Shown: one piece after another, positions 1 to 7,921 of the stretch
How the letters are laid out: each line of letters opens with the position of its first letter
Numbering within the stretch: position 1 is the first letter of the stretch
Source: Verrucomicrobiota bacterium
Lineage (GTDB): Bacteria > Verrucomicrobiota > Verrucomicrobiia > Verrucomicrobiales > Akkermansiaceae
Length of the DNA: 32,335 bases
NCBI GenBank assembly: GCA_018969605.1
Contig: JAGWXY010000019.1
Coordinates: forward strand, 1-32,335
Direction of reading: 5' to 3'
Position numbers and translations under genes: made by a program
The notes under the pieces: generated by a model
Databases searched by the model: none
What the model saw: the letters and a program-made list of their open reading frames with translations, nothing else
What the model was told of the DNA's origin: nothing

Positions 1-1
1 A

Positions 2-535
2 GATCCGGCCGAATACCGCTGGAGCAGCTATGGCGAAGCGATTGGCGGTGGTGCCAAAGGAAATGGAAAAACCGCGCGGGCAGGGCTTGTTCGAGCATGG
101 GGCGCGCACAAGGGCATGCTTGCCGATGCCGCTTTGTGGTCGGGCGAAGTTTCACGTGCTTACCGCAAAATGCTGATGGCGCATGCGGTGGAAAAAACTT
201 CCGAGAGCATCGGACCCGACGGCACGCTGGTGCGCAAAACCACGCGCAAAGGGATTCCGAAAGAACAGCACAAACAACTCACGCCCGAAGAGCAAGCCGC
301 CAAACAACAACGCGATGGAGAGATCCCCTTCGCCCGCATGCTGCGGCATCGCATTCGTTACTTCACCGACGGCGCGGTGATTGGCAGTCGCCTCTTTGTC
401 GACGAAGCCTTCGCCCATTCCCGCTCGCGCTTCGGCCCCAAACGAAACTCCGGCGCCCGCAAGATGCGCGGCGACGCCTCCGCCGCCAATCCCTTCCTCT
501 GCAGCATGCGCGACCTACGCAAGGGCATTGGGTGA
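2..535 (+). CDS. REP-associated tyrosine transposase (IS200-like family), 5' end outside window
   Basis: The frame is open from base 2 to the stop at 533-535, giving about 177 C-terminal residues. It begins with DPAEYRWSSYGEAIGG, the 'YRWSSY' block found after the catalytic region of REP-associated (RAYT) Y1 transposases. It ends with a FARMLRHRIRYFTDGAVIGS-type segment, a C-terminal block common in this family in planctomycetes and verrucomicrobia. The HUH and catalytic tyrosine motifs should lie upstream, outside the window, so activity cannot be judged. Such proteins are single-copy chromosomal genes that process REP palindromes rather than classic IS elements. I saw no clear REP hairpin directly at the 3' end. 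An overlapping frame at 97-543 is a shadow. Family assignment is fairly firm; function in this strain is inferred. Confidence 0.75.
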   Translation, partial: DPAEYRWSSYGEAIGGGAKGNGKTARAGLVRAWGAHKGMLADAALWSGEVSRAYRKMLMAHAVEKTSESIGPDGTLVRKTTRKGIPKEQHKQLTPEEQAAKQQRDGEIPFARMLRHRIRYFTDGAVIGSRLFVDEAFAHSRSRFGPKRNSGARKMRGDASAANPFLCSMRDLRKGIG

Positions 536-620
536 GCAGATGAGAAACTTGCAAACGCATCATCACCTAATCGCCAAGCAATTCATCGTCACAGCAAAAA
601 GTTGCATCTCTGATTGAGAA

Positions 621-649
621 TTGAAAATAAACTGGGCATGTTGTAGAAA
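621..649 (+). promoter_or_regulatory. candidate sigma70-like promoter for the PPIase gene
   Basis: TTGAAA at 621-626 and TAGAAA at 644-649 are separated by 17 bases in an AT-richer stretch just before the PPIase gene. The -35 match is good and the -10 match is weak. Transcription would start near 656, at the base of the hairpin at 655-677. By-eye call only. Confidence 0.3.
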
Positions 650-654
650 GAATT

Positions 655-677
655 TGGCCACTTGATCGCAGTGGTCA
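655..677 (+). other. stem-loop before the PPIase gene
   Basis: TGGCCACT (655-662) pairs with AGTGGTCA (670-677) around a 7-base loop, with one G-T wobble. The T-rich run after it is weak, so it may be a poor terminator for the transposase gene. It may instead be a 5' leader hairpin of the PPIase mRNA, since the preferred ATG lies 22 bases downstream. Confidence 0.35.
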
Positions 678-698
678 GCTTCTTTGTCTTGCCGTCTC

Positions 699-1730
699 AT
701 GTCCTCTACCGCGAAACTAGTCGTCTGTCTTGCCATGTTCGGCATGCTCGCGGCTTATCTGGTTGGCGACCTTTTTTTGTTCAGTGGCCCGCTGAGCCAT
801 ATGATCGAACACAAAAGTTCAAAACGATCGGATGTCGTCGCACGGGTGGCAGGTCATTTCATCACCCAAAGCCAACTTGAACGTTCGACGCGAGAAAACC
901 TTTGGCTCGAAGGAAAGTCATTCGACTTGCTCAGTTCCACGGAAAAATTGCAAGTCCGCGAGAATGCGCTGCAGGTTCTGATCGATCACGCCCTGCTGCG
1001 CGACAAAATCGCGGGCGAGAAAAAGTCGATTCACATTAGCGAGAATGAAATCAGCGCCCGACTGCGAGCGATGCTTAGCCGCTTCACCACCAAGGGCGAA
1101 ATGGAAAGCTCGATGAAAAGACAAGGCATCGCAAACGAGAGCGAACTCCGCGCAAAGGTGGCCGCGAGGTTGCAGCAGGAGAAGTGGGTGGAGGCGAAAA
1201 TCGCGCCGATGATTCGCGTGAGCGATCGAGAAGCGCGGGCGTGGTTCGATCAAAACGCTGCATCGATGGCGATGAGCGAGCGGATCGAGGTCCGCCACAT
1301 TTTCATGGCCGCGATGGATCACCCGCAGACTGAGATCAATGCCAAACTGGGTGCGGCACTCGAAGAGCTGAAACTCCAGCGCAAGGATTTCGCAACACTC
1401 GCACGCGAACTTAGCGACGACCCCGCCAGCAAGGATAGCGGGGGCTTGCTCGGCTGGGTGTCGAAGGCTCGCTTGCCCGCCGATTTTGCCGCAGCGGTGT
1501 TTTCTCTGCCCATCGGCGAGCCCGCCATCATTGTAAGCAGCCTTGGCTCACACTTGGTCCAGGTCACCGCGCGCAAACCCGCCGAAGCAGCCAATTTCGA
1601 CGAAATAAAACCCGAGGTGATCGCCGCCCTCGAAGCCATCAAACGCCGCCAAGCCATCACCGAACTTCGGAAAAATGTTCGCGCGGCATCGAAGGACATC
1701 ACCATCTTCAGCGAACGAGTGACATGGTAA
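699..1730 (+). CDS. membrane-anchored parvulin-type peptidylprolyl isomerase (PpiC/SurA-like)
   Basis: The protein has 343 residues from the ATG at 699; a TTG five codons upstream is possible but less likely. A hydrophobic segment at about residues 5-28 looks like a signal anchor. A SurA_N-like helical region follows (about 40-170), with the parvulin domain at about 195-292. That domain contains the typical VRHIFM start, the SKDSGGLLGW block and the final GSHLVQV strand. Parvulins isomerise X-Pro bonds; SurA/PrsA-like members act as chaperones for exported and outer-membrane proteins. The protein would sit on the periplasmic face of the inner membrane. It stands alone between the transposase and a convergent helicase gene. 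Its fold is clear; which clients it serves is unknown. Confidence 0.85.
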   Translation: MSSTAKLVVCLAMFGMLAAYLVGDLFLFSGPLSHMIEHKSSKRSDVVARVAGHFITQSQLERSTRENLWLEGKSFDLLSSTEKLQVRENALQVLIDHALLRDKIAGEKKSIHISENEISARLRAMLSRFTTKGEMESSMKRQGIANESELRAKVAARLQQEKWVEAKIAPMIRVSDREARAWFDQNAASMAMSERIEVRHIFMAAMDHPQTEINAKLGAALEELKLQRKDFATLARELSDDPASKDSGGLLGWVSKARLPADFAAAVFSLPIGEPAIIVSSLGSHLVQVTARKPAEAANFDEIKPEVIAALEAIKRRQAITELRKNVRAASKDITIFSERVTW

Positions 1731-2025
1731 GGCGATGCGGTCATGGTTGCCGCATGGCATGGAGCCAAGAACGGGACATTGGATTGCCCCGAATCGGACA
1801 GCGATGGTCCGGACCACGGTACCCCCCGCGCCGTCACCTCCGATTGCTATCCTGTAGCTCGCGTGGCATGACTAGGGCTTTTGCTGGTTGATTTCATGCA
1901 TGTGCATTCGCAACAAGGAACTTTCTTCGCAACGGTCCGTTAAGAAAAGATAGGCCATGAATGGGCCTATTCGTTTGTAGCCGATTTATCGGAGAAAGGT
2001 TCATGCCAAAGAATTTCCAGCCCAT
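1731..2025. other. intergenic stretch between convergent PPIase and helicase genes
   Basis: No gene is seen in these 295 bases. They hold a possible stem-loop just after the PPIase stop (ATGCGG 1735-1740 with CCGCAT 1750-1755, no T tail). They also hold a perfect 12-base palindrome TGGTCCGGACCA (1805-1816) and the helicase terminator listed separately. The palindrome has no obvious gene to control. Confidence 0.4.
1950..1970 (-). terminator. Rho-independent terminator for the DinG-type helicase
   Basis: On the minus strand ATAGGCC, a 7-base loop and GGCCTAT form a perfect 7-bp stem. It is followed by CTTTTCTTAA. It lies 55 bases after the helicase stop codon. On the plus strand the tail is weaker (TCGTTTGT), so it is best read for the minus strand. 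Confidence 0.55.
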
Positions 2026-4038
2026 TCATTTCTCCCACTCGACAACCTCGACGGGGGCTTCGGGCAGGGCGTTGAGGAAGGATTTGCCGTAGCGCTTGGT
2101 AAGGATGCGGTTGTCGAGGATGCATACGAGGCCTTCGTCGCGAGCGGTGCGTATCAGGCGGCCGACGCCTTGGCGGAGTTTGAGAATCGCTTCGGGCACC
2201 GAGTATTCGTTGAAGGGGTTACCGCCTTCGGCCTCGATCGCTTCGAGTCTTGAGGCGGTGAGCGGGTGGTCGGGCACCGCGAAGGGCAGGCGGGTGATGA
2301 TCACATTCGAGAGCGCCTCACCAGGCACATCGACGCCGGTCCAGAAACTGTCGGTGCCAAAGAGCACGCTGTGAATGTCGCGACGAAATTCCTCGACCAT
2401 TTTGTGGCGTGGCATCCCCTCGCCTTGCATCAGCAAGCGCCAAGCTTTTTTCCGCAAAAATCCCTCAAGGCGCGTCGCCGCGTCGCGCATCGTGCGGTAG
2501 CTGGTGAACAGCACGAAGGCCCGCCCCTCACTCGCGGTCAATGATTCACAGATACCGCGTGCGAGCATTTCGTCGTAGCGCGGCGTACCCGGATCGGGTA
2601 TCGATTTGAAAATTTTCACCCGCATCTGGCGCTCATAATCGAATGGGCTGCCGATGCACAATGCGCGGGCTTTTTCGGCGCCGACGCGGCCGCGAAAATA
2701 TCCCAGTTGCGGATCGCCCACGCCCAGCGTCGCGCTGGTGAGCACCACGCTTTTGCCCTCGCCGAATAGCAGCGGGCGCAGCTGATCGGCCACATTTACC
2801 GGCGCGGCCTGCAGAGTGTACTGCGTTTCGTCGCGGCCACTGCGCTCGACCCAATAGACGCTTTCCTCCGACGACTGATCGAGAAACTCCGCCACCGCGC
2901 CGTGGACTTCGCGCAAGCGGCGCGAGGCATCTTGCAGTTCGGCTCGCGAGTTTTCCGATTCGACATCCGCCGCGAGCGCATCGATTTCCTGCCACAATTC
3001 GCGCAGCGGCGCGGCGATCGTGTTGTTGACCAGTTCCGGTTGGCGCACGCGGCATTCCTTGGCGTATTGGCCGAAGTTGGCGGCATCGCCGATCTGGTCG
3101 AAAAAGAGATCCGATGCGAGCAAGGCCTGCTCGGCAGCCTGCATTGCCGACGCCTTGCGATAAGACTTCAGCAAGCCCTTGCGAGTGCGCGGATGGTAAA
3201 GTCTTTGTAGCTCAAAGCGCAGCGACGATTGCGAAACGCGCAGGCCGAGCTGCACCGCCGCCACTTGCTCGATGGTGTGGGCCTCGTCGAGAATTGCGAA
3301 ATCATTTGGGAATAGGAAGCCCCCTGGTTTTTTCTCGGCCTCATCACCCTCGCCGAGTTCGGTCTCGAGCAGCGCAAAAAACAGCGTGTGGTTCACCACG
3401 ATCAGGCGCGCGTCGGCAGCTGCCTTGCGAGCTTCTTGAAAAAAACAATTTCCGCGAGGCCCGCAATGCCGCGTCGTGCAAAGGTGGGCCTCGCTGCAAA
3501 CTTGAAGCCACACGCGGAGCTGCGGTTGGAAGTCGAGATCGCTCAGCGTGCCGTTGCGGGTTTTTTCCGCCCATTTGCGAATCGCCTCGAGCTCTTCATT
3601 TTCCGAGCCAGTGAAAAGATCGCCCGATTGCTCGAGCGCGCGACGCAGGCGTGCCGGGCAAAGGTAATTTTGCCGACCCTTGAGCAGCACGGCCGGCAGT
3701 TCGTCGCCGATTATCTTGCGCACGATTGGGATGTCCTTGCGCACGAGTTGTTCCTGCAAATTGATCGTGTGGGTGGAAATGACCCCCTTGCGGCCGGTCT
3801 CGAGCGCAAACTTTGCAGCAGGCAAAAGGTAGGCGAGCGATTTTCCAACTCCAGTGCCCGCCTCGGCCACCAGCGGACGCGAGCCAGCGAGGGCCTCGGC
3901 CACAGCCACGGCCAGCGCTTGCTGCTGCGGGCGGAATTCGAAATCCCGCGATTTTGCCAACTGCCCCTTCGGCGAAAACGCATCGTGCACCGCGTCGCAA
4001 AAACCCGGTGTCGCTTGGCCGTCCGAAAGCGCAATCAT
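2026..4038 (-). CDS. DinG/YoaA-type ATP-dependent DNA helicase with Fe-S cluster
   Basis: This is a superfamily 2 helicase of 670 residues. Walker A (AGTGVGKS) lies near residues 60-67. The XPD-like 4Fe-4S cysteines are C127 (NYLC), C187, C192 and C198. The DEAH box is at 251-254. Further on are the TSATL motif, the TGVDVPG motif and the final QGVGRLIRT arginine finger. Family members unwind 5' overhangs, D-loops or R-loops and act in DNA repair and replication-conflict resolution. The ORF stays open to 4350, but the ATG at 4038 starts just before recognisable family sequence (FRPQQQALA). Longer versions would run into the divergent permease gene starting at 4151. The 112-base gap between the two starts would hold both promoters. 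All catalytic motifs look intact. Confidence 0.9.
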   Translation of the reverse strand: MIALSDGQATPGFCDAVHDAFSPKGQLAKSRDFEFRPQQQALAVAVAEALAGSRPLVAEAGTGVGKSLAYLLPAAKFALETGRKGVISTHTINLQEQLVRKDIPIVRKIIGDELPAVLLKGRQNYLCPARLRRALEQSGDLFTGSENEELEAIRKWAEKTRNGTLSDLDFQPQLRVWLQVCSEAHLCTTRHCGPRGNCFFQEARKAAADARLIVVNHTLFFALLETELGEGDEAEKKPGGFLFPNDFAILDEAHTIEQVAAVQLGLRVSQSSLRFELQRLYHPRTRKGLLKSYRKASAMQAAEQALLASDLFFDQIGDAANFGQYAKECRVRQPELVNNTIAAPLRELWQEIDALAADVESENSRAELQDASRRLREVHGAVAEFLDQSSEESVYWVERSGRDETQYTLQAAPVNVADQLRPLLFGEGKSVVLTSATLGVGDPQLGYFRGRVGAEKARALCIGSPFDYERQMRVKIFKSIPDPGTPRYDEMLARGICESLTASEGRAFVLFTSYRTMRDAATRLEGFLRKKAWRLLMQGEGMPRHKMVEEFRRDIHSVLFGTDSFWTGVDVPGEALSNVIITRLPFAVPDHPLTASRLEAIEAEGGNPFNEYSVPEAILKLRQGVGRLIRTARDEGLVCILDNRILTKRYGKSFLNALPEAPVEVVEWEK

Positions 4039-4150
4039 CCACGCCCATCGGATCCGGCAACTTGCCCGCTGACAAGCCGCATGTTCCAATCCCGACAACG
4101 CGCTCGACAGCGGTGGCCCGCCGCAGGCATCGTGGGCGCCGATCAAGCCC

Positions 4151-5512
4151 ATGAGACAACTCTTCACCCGATCCGCCCGCCTCATGGCGATTGCGGCGCT
4201 CACCCTCCTTGGTGCGCTGCTCTGTGCGTGGTTGCTGCCGGGTGAGATCCGCGCCGTACGGGAACACCTCGCGGGGTTTCCCGATGCCGATGCCGCCACC
4301 CACTGGCTGCGCCCCGTGGTACTTGCTGCGCAGTGTTTTTTGCCAGCCATCGGCGCCTGTTTTTACGCGCTCGGTGGCGAGCTCGACCGCTACATCGCGC
4401 GACGCTTTCTCAGTATTTTCTCCATCTGCCTCGGATCGCTTTTGATGATCTGGCTGCTCATCGACCTCAGCGACAAGGTCGGCGATCTTCAAGGCGCGGA
4501 AAGCATGCTCGCTTCGCTGATCGCGGTTTACAGCACTCGCGCGCCCGCCGTGCTGCTTTTGCTTTTGCCCTACGGCCTCTTGCTTTCGCTGCTCTACTGC
4601 CTCAGCCAGTTGTCGGCCTCGCGCGAGATCATCGCGATGATCCAATCCGGCCGCGGCATTGTGCGCATCACGCTGCCACTCGTGATCGCCGGCATCGTCT
4701 GCACGCTTTTTGGCATCGGTCTCAACTACCAATGGGCACCGGTCGCCGAAGGCCGCGAGGATGAGGTGATGGCCAAGGCGAAAGGCCAGGTCGTGCAGGA
4801 AGCAACGCGCGTGCTGTTCAACAATGCACCCAAAAGACGCGTGTGGATGATCGGCGCCTTTCCGCACGATTATCAAAAAGGCGCGCCGCTCAGGTTTGTG
4901 GAAATCACCACCAGCAATGCGCAAAATCAAATCGAGACGCGCTTGAGCGCCGACAGCGCAAGTTGGGATCCGGCGACGCGGCGATGGACATTTGAAAATG
5001 CCACTGTTGCCGTGCATCAGGTTGGCGCGCCACCCGATTTCCAAAAATCCAATGGCCCACTGGTGATTGATTCGTTTGAGGAAACGCCGATGCAGTTGAT
5101 CAAGCCTGGCCTGAGTGCCGAGCACCTTGGCATCCCCGATCTGAGCGGCTGGCTCAAAGCGCGAGCCGCAGGGCTCAACTTTGCCGATCCCGCACCCTAC
5201 CGCACCGAATGGCATTACCGCTGGGCGATGCCGTTCACCTGCCTCGTGAGCGTGATGCTTGCCGTGCCGCTGGCGGTAAATTTTTCGCGTCGCGGGCCTG
5301 CGGGCAGCATCGTGTTGGCTGTGGGTTTTTCGGCGATCATGCTTCTGATCAGCACCATCGTGCTCGCCTTCGGTCACGCCGGCGACATGCCTCCTGTGGT
5401 GGCCGCATGGCTTCCGAATCTGGCATTTTTCGCCTTTGGAGTTTATCTTTTCAAACAACGCATCCACGGCCGACCGCTTTTCAAACGCTCGCCCAAATCG
5501 CAAAGCGCATAA
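4151..5512 (+). CDS. LptF/LptG family permease (YjgP/YjgQ) with extra N-terminal membrane segments
   Basis: The protein has 453 residues. From about residue 79 (LDRYIARRFL) it matches the usual start of LptF/LptG, the membrane subunits that with LptB extract LPS from the inner membrane. The usual order then follows: two or three membrane helices, a periplasmic domain rich in beta strands (about 230-330), and three C-terminal helices from about 360. Ahead of this there are about 78 additional residues with two hydrophobic stretches (about 10-30 and 55-78), making it longer than the roughly 360 residues usual for the family. It stands alone here, with no second permease or lptB beside it. It is divergent from the DinG-type helicase gene. 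The family is firm; LptF versus LptG is not assigned. Confidence 0.85.
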   Translation: MRQLFTRSARLMAIAALTLLGALLCAWLLPGEIRAVREHLAGFPDADAATHWLRPVVLAAQCFLPAIGACFYALGGELDRYIARRFLSIFSICLGSLLMIWLLIDLSDKVGDLQGAESMLASLIAVYSTRAPAVLLLLLPYGLLLSLLYCLSQLSASREIIAMIQSGRGIVRITLPLVIAGIVCTLFGIGLNYQWAPVAEGREDEVMAKAKGQVVQEATRVLFNNAPKRRVWMIGAFPHDYQKGAPLRFVEITTSNAQNQIETRLSADSASWDPATRRWTFENATVAVHQVGAPPDFQKSNGPLVIDSFEETPMQLIKPGLSAEHLGIPDLSGWLKARAAGLNFADPAPYRTEWHYRWAMPFTCLVSVMLAVPLAVNFSRRGPAGSIVLAVGFSAIMLLISTIVLAFGHAGDMPPVVAAWLPNLAFFAFGVYLFKQRIHGRPLFKRSPKSQSA

Positions 5513-5562
5513 GTATCCGCCCTTGAATTTATTTCACTCATCACCCATCACTTCACCACATC

Positions 5563-6186
5563 ATGGCCCTAGCTGAATCCTGGCATGTTCGCTCCCGCTC
5601 GCGCGAGTGCGCGGCGACCCAACAACCCTTTGCCGATGGCGACACGATCATCACCGCGTTGTTTCCCGATCCCGAATCGAGCGGCTACCTGCGGCGCGAT
5701 TATTCTCCCGAAGGTTGGGAATCGCTGCCCGCCGATGCGGAAACGCCCTTCTCGTTTTGGAAGTCCCGCTACGCCGCGCCAGGCGGCGAGCAAACGGTCA
5801 ACCCGATGGAAAAACTCAGCGCCGAAGAAATCCTGCGGCGACTGGTCGATGAGGACAAGGAGCACACCGAAAACACGCGCTACATTCTTGCGGTGATGCT
5901 CGAGCGCCAAAAACTTTTGCGCGAAACCGACAACCAGCGCACGCCCAACGGCATCCTGCGAGTCTACGAACATCGCAAGACCGGCGAGGTCTATCTCATC
6001 CGCGATCCGGACATCCCGCTTGCCGAAGTCGAGGCGGTGCAAAACGAAGTGGTCGTGTTGCTCGAAAACAGTGGCGAGCTGCCCGAGCAAGTGATGCCCG
6101 AAGTGGAACCCGCCGCAACGAATGATGCGCAAGCCGAAGTGGTTGGCGACGAAAGCGAAGAAGCTTCCGAAGAGGCGAAAGCCTAA
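5563..6186 (+). CDS. conserved hypothetical protein, acidic C-terminus
   Basis: The protein has 207 residues starting at an ATG 50 bases after the permease. I do not recognise a named family with certainty. The N-terminus has a CAATQQPFADGDTI block followed by YLRRDYSPEGW and FWKSR. This resembles small planctomycete/verrucomicrobial proteins whose N-terminus looks like a reduced zinc-ribbon-like module, but only one cysteine remains here, so metal binding is doubtful. A helical middle part (about 85-130) precedes an acidic tail rich in E and A (about 170-207), which suggests a soluble cytoplasmic protein. It may be co-transcribed with the permease. Its stop overlaps the stop of the convergent PBP-like gene by three bases. 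Confidence 0.7.
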   Translation: MALAESWHVRSRSRECAATQQPFADGDTIITALFPDPESSGYLRRDYSPEGWESLPADAETPFSFWKSRYAAPGGEQTVNPMEKLSAEEILRRLVDEDKEHTENTRYILAVMLERQKLLRETDNQRTPNGILRVYEHRKTGEVYLIRDPDIPLAEVEAVQNEVVVLLENSGELPEQVMPEVEPAATNDAQAEVVGDESEEASEEAKA

Positions 6187-7871
6187 TCATTGCCGAGGCG
6201 TTCGACGAATTCATCGAGCAATGCCTTGAGTCGTGGTTCGCGCGCGATCGGTGTGAGTTTGTCGAAGCCGATCCAGATCGCGGTGGCACCGCCGGGGCCA
6301 AGACGTAAAGTCCATGCGTCGCATTCCGAGCCGGTGGCGCCGGTGAAAGTACGGGTGCCATCACTGCGTTTCAGCACACTCGCCGCATCGCCTGCTGCCT
6401 CGGGACTCAGCGCCTGCACCAGCGAAGGCTTGGCGGTGTAAATGAGTTCGCCTTTGGCATCGCGGATCTCGCGAATGAAAAATGGCTTCGGCCGCTTGCC
6501 CTTGTTGCCAAGCGTTGCGAGCCCGACCGACATCTCCATCGGCGTGGCGGCGACTGAACCACGGAACAAATCTTCTGTTTGAAGAAATGGCCCATCAAAA
6601 CCACAGCGGCGAGCGAGGCGTTCGACTTCCGCCGCACCAATTTGGCGACCGGTCTGCACCGGTTTCCCCGGAAGCACGAGTCCACCGCGCTCGGATGCCG
6701 CCGCCGCGACAAATGGCTCGAAGGCAGAGCCAAGATCACGACTCGAACGCGTGCGATCGAAGCGCGAGTGTTGGAAATTTCTGCCGCCAATCAATGCCAG
6801 CACCGCACCGCTGCCGGTCTCGGTGGTCACCGCCGCGTATTGCACATAAGCCGGATCACTGCCCGCCTGGTGTCGCGATGGCAATGGATGCGGCCACGAT
6901 TTTTCGCGCTCGAGTTGCTCGACCGCATGATTCAATTCGGTTTCGAGTCGCGCCTGCCATGCCGCGTCGAGTGTGGTCTTCACACGCAAGCCGCCCGCGG
7001 CGATCTCAGCATCGTCGAGGATGCGGTCGAGCTCGCGCCGCACCGCTTGCAACGCGTACGAGGTTTGCGTGTCGCTGCGATCATCTTTAGTAAGCCCAAT
7101 CGGTTCGGCGGCCACCGCGTCGCGGCGTTTCTGATCGATCAGACCCATCGCCACCATGCGGTTGAGCGTTTGATCACGTTGCTCGAGCGCCGCATTGAGA
7201 TTGCGAAACGGCGAAAAAATGTGCGGCCCGCGGATGATGCCGACGACCAAGGCGCATTGGCCGTCATTCAACTCGCGCACGGGTTTACCAAAATAAGTTT
7301 CCGCCGCCTGGCTGATCCCATCGGCACCGGCACCGAAGTAAATGCGGTTCAGGTAATGCGTGAGAATCTCGTCCTTCGTGTAGCGCGCCTCGATGCGCAG
7401 GGTCAGCGCGATTTCAAGAAACTTGCGATGCAGTGACTTCTGGCGCATTTGAAACACATTGCGCGCGAGCTGCATGCTCAAGGTCGAGGCCCCTTGCGTG
7501 AAGTCGCGGTCCTTGAGATTGCGCAGCGTAGCCCGCATCAAGCCGCGAACATCAACGCCGTGGTGCTCGAAGAAACGCGCGTCCTCACGCGCCCTCAAGG
7601 CATTGACCAAAAATTCCGGCAGATCCGCCCGCGTGGCCAGCCTGCCGCCGCCACCCGGCACGGCAATTTCCCGACCCTTGCGATCGATAAAAACCGTGCC
7701 ATGCGGTAATCGCGCGACCTCATCGAGATCGAAGCGCATCGCGATGACGAAGTAAGTGAAAACCAATCCCGACAAAGCGACGAGCGCCGCTACCGAAAGC
7801 CAAAACGCGATGCTTAGCGGGCCATGCAGCCACTCGGGAAGCCTTCGCCTCCACGATGCCGTCGCTTGCAT
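6183..7871 (-). CDS. class A PBP-like glycosyltransferase with degenerate transpeptidase domain
   Basis: The protein has 562 residues from the ATG at 7871; a TTG at 7889 is an alternative. One membrane anchor lies near residues 20-46. The GT51 glycosyltransferase domain (about 60-240) looks intact, with REDARFFEHHG carrying the catalytic glutamate at 96, GASTLSMQLARN at about 127, and YTKDEILTHYLN. The C-terminal transpeptidase domain is recognisable (ALIGGRNFQHSRF, ATPMEMSVGLATL, AIWIGFDK) but lacks its active-site residues. SxxK reads SAFE (382-385, Lys to Glu), KTG reads ATG (512-514), and about 40 residues that should carry SxN are missing. It should polymerise glycan strands from lipid II but not cross-link them. 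It lies 50 bases downstream of an intact PBP1A-like gene on the same strand. Confidence 0.88.
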   Translation of the reverse strand: MQATASWRRRLPEWLHGPLSIAFWLSVAALVALSGLVFTYFVIAMRFDLDEVARLPHGTVFIDRKGREIAVPGGGGRLATRADLPEFLVNALRAREDARFFEHHGVDVRGLMRATLRNLKDRDFTQGASTLSMQLARNVFQMRQKSLHRKFLEIALTLRIEARYTKDEILTHYLNRIYFGAGADGISQAAETYFGKPVRELNDGQCALVVGIIRGPHIFSPFRNLNAALEQRDQTLNRMVAMGLIDQKRRDAVAAEPIGLTKDDRSDTQTSYALQAVRRELDRILDDAEIAAGGLRVKTTLDAAWQARLETELNHAVEQLEREKSWPHPLPSRHQAGSDPAYVQYAAVTTETGSGAVLALIGGRNFQHSRFDRTRSSRDLGSAFEPFVAAAASERGGLVLPGKPVQTGRQIGAAEVERLARRCGFDGPFLQTEDLFRGSVAATPMEMSVGLATLGNKGKRPKPFFIREIRDAKGELIYTAKPSLVQALSPEAAGDAASVLKRSDGTRTFTGATGSECDAWTLRLGPGGATAIWIGFDKLTPIAREPRLKALLDEFVERLGND

Positions 7872-7921
7872 TGGTCGCCAGGTGGACAAGTGATGATTTC
7901 CTTTGCTTGGGTTGATTCAAA

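Noticed and set aside
4039-4350. 104-residue N-terminal extension of the DinG-type helicase
   Set aside because: It crosses the divergent promoter gap and the permease start, and its sequence lacks helicase features.
3596-5503. 635-residue open frame on the minus strand, antisense to the permease
   Set aside because: It is low in hydrophobic blocks, rich in R/H/G, has no family motif, and its end runs into the helicase gene in another frame. GC-rich antisense artefact.
6717-6719. Sequencing error as explanation for the SAFE motif
   Set aside because: A single G-for-A error could make Glu from Lys, but KTG is also lost and the SxN segment is deleted, so real degeneration is more likely.
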